The notes below the pieces were generated by a model. The model made no database searches and was not told where the DNA came from. It saw nothing but the letters and a program-made list of their open reading frames with translations. Positions 8,909 through 12,016 of a DNA stretch of 12,016 nt are shown here, in pieces. Numbering within the stretch: the stretch's first letter is position 1; every line of letters starts with the position of its first letter. The position numbers and the translations under genes are program-made. The DNA is from Fibrobacter sp. (GTDB taxonomy: Bacteria > Fibrobacterota > Fibrobacteria > Fibrobacterales > Fibrobacteraceae). The DNA is taken from contig JAFWRL010000215.1 in the NCBI GenBank assembly GCA_017520105.1, forward strand, positions 1 to 12,016. Reading direction: 5' to 3'.

Positions 8909-9751
8909 TGCTTTGCGCTGTGCGATGATTTCTTCGGCTTTGTGGTTGATGATGTTGTCGTACAGCTTGGACTGTAACAGACGCTGATTTTCCGTAGATA
9001 CCTTTATTAGCTTTATGCAGAAAACGATAAAGACAATCCATGCTGCGGAACATAAAAATAAATAGAATGTTTCGTTGTTCTTGATATAATTCAAAATATT
9101 GCAAATGAGCATTAGGATAGAGATTATCAATAATCCTACGAGTGTTTTGCTTGGAACCGGTTTTGAATCTATCCTCAAGAATGTTAAGGTTTCTTTTTGA
9201 CTTTTGAGCAAGTCTTTGAATACAAAATAATTTACAACGGGGATGTAGCAACAGAAAACGGCTCCTGCGGGCGAAAAGAATGTCTCCGTGAATTTGCTCT
9301 GTATTTTTTGTGCAAGGTAAATCCAGATCCAGTTCTTTCCGACAAACATGCAAAGCGGTACTGCCGTGAAGAGAAGGAATGCTATTAAAATAAATAGGGC
9401 AAGGAAAAATTCATTGGGCAAGGGAACGTTGAGTTTTACGCCTTTTATTCCCGCGTCGATTATGCTGAATGTCCTTACTTCGATGAGGAACAAGAGAATG
9501 TTTATGAAAATCATGAACTTTGTCCATGATATGGCACTTTGTCCTTGGTAAATGTTCTTTGTCAGGGTCTGCTCTAGTTCGATGTCAACGAGTTTTTCGG
9601 GCGAATCCTTGTACTTGTCGCAATAAAGCTCAGGTTGTGCGGTTGCTGAGTTCGCGGCCGTGGAATCGGTTAAGTTTTCGTTCGGTGCATCGCACCACAG
9701 GCATTTGGGCATGTCGTCTTCGTATTCTCTTCCGCACTTCCTGCAAATCAT
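8903..9751 (-). CDS. Zinc-ribbon multi-pass membrane protein (DUF4328-like)
   Basis: The 282-residue protein begins with a short zinc ribbon: CRKC (Cys3, Cys6) and CLWC (Cys17, Cys20). This type often heads bacterial membrane proteins of unknown role. A polar linker (about 21-74) follows. Hydrophobic segments lie at about 77-98, 114-137, 162-178, 203-223 and 229-250, then a charged C-terminal tail. The stretch SPAGAVFCCYIPVVNYFVF (160-178) resembles the 'P..A..W..iP..N' core of DUF4328 proteins; this match is by eye. The start is set by GAGAGAGG five bases upstream of the ATG. The gene is convergent with the recombinase, with only 16 bases between their ends. No enzymatic function can be assigned. 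Confidence 0.85.
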   Translation of the reverse strand: MICRKCGREYEDDMPKCLWCDAPNENLTDSTAANSATAQPELYCDKYKDSPEKLVDIELEQTLTKNIYQGQSAISWTKFMIFINILLFLIEVRTFSIIDAGIKGVKLNVPLPNEFFLALFILIAFLLFTAVPLCMFVGKNWIWIYLAQKIQSKFTETFFSPAGAVFCCYIPVVNYFVFKDLLKSQKETLTFLRIDSKPVPSKTLVGLLIISILMLICNILNYIKNNETFYLFLCSAAWIVFIVFCIKLIKVSTENQRLLQSKLYDNIINHKAEEIIAQRKAE

Positions 9752-9817
9752 AATGCCTCTCTCATAGAAAAAATTGTTTATGCGTAAAAAATAAAAAAAT
9801 GCGTACGCGGCTCTCGC

Positions 9818-9849
9818 AAAAAACGGCTTGCATTATTGCAAGTCGTTTT
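9818..9849 (-). terminator. Strong hairpin terminator downstream of the radical SAM gene
   Basis: AAAACGGCTTGCA (9820-9832) pairs over 13 positions, one of them a G-U wobble, with TGCAAGTCGTTTT (9837-9849) around a TTAT loop. Read on the minus strand it ends in six T, so it would stop transcription from the radical SAM gene before the zinc-ribbon gene. The plus strand has only four T, so any effect there is weaker. Confidence 0.75.
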
Positions 9850-9900
9850 AAAATCGCGGCAGTTCCTTTTACGTTTCAGGGGCGTTTTTTTTCACATTCT

Positions 9901-9921
9901 AGTAACTATTAACTAGTAACT
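9901..9921. repeat. Heptamer tandem repeat, tract 1
   Basis: Three consecutive 7-base units: AGTAACT, ATTAACT, AGTAACT. The first and third are identical; the middle differs at two bases. The tract is intergenic. Confidence 0.6.
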
Positions 9922-9960
9922 GCGGCTAGATTTTGCAAGTTTTTTTCTTACAGTTTCTAA

Positions 9961-9995
9961 CCACTGTCTACTGCCTACTGTCTACTTCTTACTCC
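9961..9995. repeat. Degenerate heptamer tandem repeat, tract 2
   Basis: Five 7-base units in register: CCACTGT, CTACTGC, CTACTGT, CTACTTC, TTACTCC. The tract runs up to and includes the stop codon of the radical SAM gene (minus-strand TAA at 9989-9991). The consensus is close to CTACTGT, or ACAGTAG on the other strand. Confidence 0.6.
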
Positions 9996-10429
9996 TTAAT
10001 CGTCGGAGCCTGTCTTGCGACCGGGGCAAGTTCGCCGTGCTTCCTGAACAGGTGCTTCACCAGCGTCCCGAATCCACGCATTACACGGTAGCGTTCGCGC
10101 GGGTTCTTGATGGCCATGATGCCCTGACGCAGAATGTAGCTTGGACGCAGGTAGAATTCACGGCGGGCCTTGTCGCAGAAATCGACGAGTGCCTGGCTGG
10201 TGAGTTCACCACGCTGGATCGTGGTGCGGTGGAAACCGTCCTTGTCGAGCCACTGGCTGTAATCCTTGGACTTGAGTGCGCCGCTTTCAAGAGCTTCCTT
10301 GTACGCTTCGGTGCCGGGGTACGCCATGATGGGGTAGAACTGGGCCGTGTTCGGGTTCAGCTTCTTCGCGTAGTCGAGCGTCATGCGGAGCGTTTCCGGT
10401 GTGTCGCCCGGGTACCCACCATGAAGCAT
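9989..10429 (-). CDS. Radical SAM protein, C-terminal fragment after the frameshift
   Basis: This frame holds the last ~145 residues of the interrupted protein: GGYPGDTPETL, the final barrel strands (NPNTAQFYPIMAYPGTEAY) and a basic C-terminal extension ending in APTIKE. PGDTPET and YPGTEAY are characteristic of the distal part of B12-binding radical SAM proteins. The ATG at 10429 is internal and has no ribosome binding site, so separate translation is unlikely. Without this part the upstream fragment would lack the end of its catalytic barrel. Confidence 0.8.
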   Translation of the reverse strand: MLHGGYPGDTPETLRMTLDYAKKLNPNTAQFYPIMAYPGTEAYKEALESGALKSKDYSQWLDKDGFHRTTIQRGELTSQALVDFCDKARREFYLRPSYILRQGIMAIKNPRERYRVMRGFGTLVKHLFRKHGELAPVARQAPTIKE

Positions 10430-11511
10430 CCGTGAACGAGGAGTCCTGCCTTGCGGGCGTTCTTCGTAAATTCAATCGCCTTGTCGGTGTTCTTCACGCC
10501 CTTGTGAATCTTTTCCAAGACTTCGGGGCTTGCACTTTCAAAGCCCACGCACATTTCGCGGCCGCCAGCCTTCTTCATGAGCTTGAGCAAGTCGAGCGGC
10601 ACATCGGCGCGGGCGTTGCAGCTCCATGTAATCTTGAGACCGCGTTCCAAAATCAAGTTGCAAATCTGGCGCACGTGTTCGTGGCTTGCGGTAAATGTAT
10701 CGTCTTCGAAGAATACTTCGCCTAAATCTTCGAAGTTGTCCTTGATGTACTGCAATTCATCGACAACGTCCTTCGGGTCGCGGCGGCGGAACTTGTGACC
10801 GTTGAGCGTCTGCGGAATCACGCAGTAGCTGCAGTGGTTCGGGCAACCGCGGCCACTGAGAATCACGATAAGCGGGTTCAGGTTTGCACCGTAGAAATAC
10901 TTCTTGTAGCAGCTGTAGAGGTGCTTGCGATAGACCTTGGAAACCCACGGGATTTCGTTCAGGTTCTCGATCTTCGGACCTTCCGGCTGGAAATCGACTT
11001 TGCCTTCGGCGGTGCGGTAGGCAAGGCCTGCAAATTGCCCCACAGGAGCGCCATCGCCACGCAGTGCGCGGACGAGGTTCCGGCAGGTGTAGTCGGCTTC
11101 GCCAATAACCACGTAGTCAAGGCTCGGTTCCATTTCCATGGATTCGAGCGGTTCGGCCGTGGCGTGCGTACCCATGATGGCGACCTTCACGTTCGGCATT
11201 TCTTGCTTGATGGCGTGGACCACCTTGAGGTCGTTCAAAATACTCGGGGTGCTCGTGCTGCAAATGACGAGCTCCGGACCAAACTTCTTGATGCCTTCGA
11301 GCGTCTGGGGCAAGTCAAGCTCCATAGCGGGGCTGTCAATCAGCTGGATTTCGTTGCCGTCGGCTTCACAAACGCCGGCTGCATAACTCAAAAACATCGG
11401 CCAGTAAAGCGTACTGGACTTCGTAACACACGGGGATCTAGATTCCCGACTGAACATTGGGTGAAAAGGAGGATTTAAAAAAGTAACATGCATGACGGAC
11501 ACAAAATACAT
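10381..11511 (-). CDS. B12-binding-type radical SAM protein, N-terminal fragment up to the frameshift
   Basis: Radical SAM enzymes of this type use a [4Fe-4S] cluster to cleave S-adenosylmethionine; many with an N-terminal cobalamin-type domain are methyltransferases or cyclases. The first ~200 residues look like that domain (LNPPFHP near the start, YWPMFLSYAAGV, VVIGEADYT). The classic DxHxxG cobalamin motif is not visible, so actual B12 binding is uncertain. The radical SAM core starts with CPNHCSYC (Cys223, 227, 230 counting from the ATG at 11511) and continues through VFFEDDTF, WSCNARAD and CVGFESASPEVLEKI. The last ~10 residues are out of frame. The start could instead be ATG 11493 (MHVTFLNPPF), which fits the family N-terminus better; neither has a clear Shine-Dalgarno. 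No neighbour indicates the substrate. The gene is divergent from the MORN-variant gene. Confidence 0.85.
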   Translation of the reverse strand: MYFVSVMHVTFLNPPFHPMFSRESRSPCVTKSSTLYWPMFLSYAAGVCEADGNEIQLIDSPAMELDLPQTLEGIKKFGPELVICSTSTPSILNDLKVVHAIKQEMPNVKVAIMGTHATAEPLESMEMEPSLDYVVIGEADYTCRNLVRALRGDGAPVGQFAGLAYRTAEGKVDFQPEGPKIENLNEIPWVSKVYRKHLYSCYKKYFYGANLNPLIVILSGRGCPNHCSYCVIPQTLNGHKFRRRDPKDVVDELQYIKDNFEDLGEVFFEDDTFTASHEHVRQICNLILERGLKITWSCNARADVPLDLLKLMKKAGGREMCVGFESASPEVLEKIHKGVKNTDKAIEFTKNARKAGLLVHGCFMVGTRATHRKRSA

Positions 11512-11543
11512 AATCTTAATTGATTATGCTACATTATATTGCG
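11512..11543. promoter_or_regulatory. Divergent promoter region between the radical SAM and MORN-variant genes
   Basis: Only 32 AT-rich bases separate the two divergent starts. On the minus strand TATAAT (11538 down to 11533) is a perfect -10 candidate for the radical SAM gene, but no -35 is evident. On the plus strand only weak candidates exist (TATGCT at 11525, TATATT at 11535). The plus-strand promoter may therefore lie within the radical SAM 5' end. Confidence 0.35.
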
Positions 11544-12016
11544 ATGAAAAAGCTTTTTTTAACGTTTTTTTCGTGTCTAGTGACGTGTGGCACTGCTCTA
11601 GCGGCGCCCGTTGCTGCCACTGCCGCCCTGGATACGGTTCGCATGACCTTTGACGATGGTCGCGTGTCGAGAATTTACACCGTTTTAAAGGGAACTGATG
11701 TGCGTGACGGAGTTTCGCTGACGTACCATCCGAACGGCAAGTTGGCGGTCGAAGCCCCTTACAAGAACGGCAAGTTGGATGGCGTATTCCGTTCGTTCGA
11801 TGAAAACGGAAAACTTCGCGAAACGGTTGGCTATAAGGATGGTGAAGAAGAAGGCTTGAGCATCATCTATTACGAAAACGGCAAAAAGAAATCGAGCGAG
11901 AAGTATAGCCGCGGAACTTTAAACGGCATGTCGGAGGACTGGTACGAAAATGGAAAAATCCGCCGCCAGATACCCTACGAGAACGGACAAATTCACGGCG
12001 TCGTGAAAATTTACGA
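11544..12016 (+). CDS. Secreted MORN-repeat-variant protein, 3' partial
   Basis: The frame starts at ATG 11544 and is open to the window edge (157 codons visible). It begins with a signal peptide: MKK, a hydrophobic run (LFLTFFSCLVTCGTA), and a probable cleavage after ALA (near residue 20). Residues about 21-55 are not recognised. From 11709 the protein is built of exact 24-residue units with the pattern G-x5-Y/F-x-x-NGK-...-Y-x-x-G-x4. Four complete units (11709, 11781, 11853, 11925) and the start of a fifth (11997) are visible. This is the MORN-variant (MORN_2) repeat, a beta-hairpin unit found in many secreted bacterial proteins, sometimes annotated as toxin-antitoxin components; such a role is not supported here. 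The spacer shared with the radical SAM gene is AT-rich and there is no Shine-Dalgarno before the ATG. Confidence 0.88.
   Translation, partial: MKKLFLTFFSCLVTCGTALAAPVAATAALDTVRMTFDDGRVSRIYTVLKGTDVRDGVSLTYHPNGKLAVEAPYKNGKLDGVFRSFDENGKLRETVGYKDGEEEGLSIIYYENGKKKSSEKYSRGTLNGMSEDWYENGKIRRQIPYENGQIHGVVKIY
11709..12016 (+). repeat. 72-base (24-residue) MORN-variant tandem repeat
   Basis: Units begin at 11709, 11781, 11853, 11925 and 11997 with no change in length. Each opens with a Gly codon and carries an NGK motif nine residues later. The DNA has diverged between units although the protein pattern is kept, so this looks like an old, selected repeat rather than recent expansion. The array continues beyond the window. 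Confidence 0.85.

Larger units (their letters stand above)
9989..11511 (-). pseudogene. Frameshifted B12-binding-type radical SAM gene (whole locus)
   Basis: Two overlapping minus-strand frames together encode one radical SAM protein of about 507 residues. The upstream frame reads VHGCFMVG and then goes off family sequence (TRATHRKRSA, stop). The downstream frame supplies GGYPGDTPETL in continuation. Adding one base to the CCC run at 10415-10417 (GGG on the coding strand) would restore MVGYPGDTPE, the expected family sequence. Both halves are otherwise clean, so this is either a very recent mutation or a base-calling error in a short homopolymer. I saw no slippery heptamer suggesting programmed frameshifting. 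Confidence 0.8.

Noticed and set aside
10795..11478. A 227-codon plus-strand open frame opposite the radical SAM gene
   Set aside because: The minus-strand frame carries the CxxxCxxC cluster and family motifs; the plus frame has no recognisable domain or ribosome binding site.
11467..11523. AGGAGG followed by an ATG at 11488 on the plus strand as a small gene
   Set aside because: The frame has only about 11 codons, the spacing is too long, and it lies in the 5' end of the radical SAM gene.

Overview
This window most likely comes from a Fibrobacter-like (Fibrobacterota) bacterium. That is an inference from the gene set: a double-length UvrA, a secreted FGE-fold protein with serine-rich linkers, and a secreted MORN-variant protein. 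Base composition is mixed, the standard genetic code fits every gene, and no rRNA, tRNA, CRISPR array or insertion sequence was found.

The left 4.9 kb is one gene: a tandem, fused UvrA (nucleotide-excision repair) whose first ~130 codons lie before the window. Its two UvrA copies are not equivalent. Copy 1 has the usual UvrB-binding and insertion domains. Copy 2 has lost the insertion domain and the recognisable UvrB-contact motifs but keeps intact ATPase motifs and zinc modules. Next, at 4994-7959, comes a two-gene unit with a 4-base overlap: a secreted FGE/SUMF1-fold protein that lacks the catalytic cysteines, and a small multi-pass membrane protein. A strong hairpin terminator follows.

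At 8050-8886 is a lone tyrosine recombinase with a complete catalytic set. Its Shine-Dalgarno is paired inside a short hairpin immediately downstream of a perfect TATAAT. Convergent with it, on the minus strand (8903-9751), is a zinc-ribbon, multi-pass membrane protein resembling DUF4328. The 237-base gap at 9752-9988 holds a near-perfect 13-bp hairpin terminator and two tracts of degenerate 7-base tandem repeats.

The right end carries a minus-strand B12-binding-type radical SAM gene (9989-11511) split by a single-base frameshift. Divergent from it is the start of a secreted protein built of exact 24-residue MORN-variant repeats, which runs off the right edge.

The genes do not form one obvious pathway. 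No undescribed defence or mobile system could be demonstrated. The strongest leads are the asymmetric double UvrA, the hairpin-masked recombinase start, the FGE-like/membrane protein pair, and the heptamer repeats.
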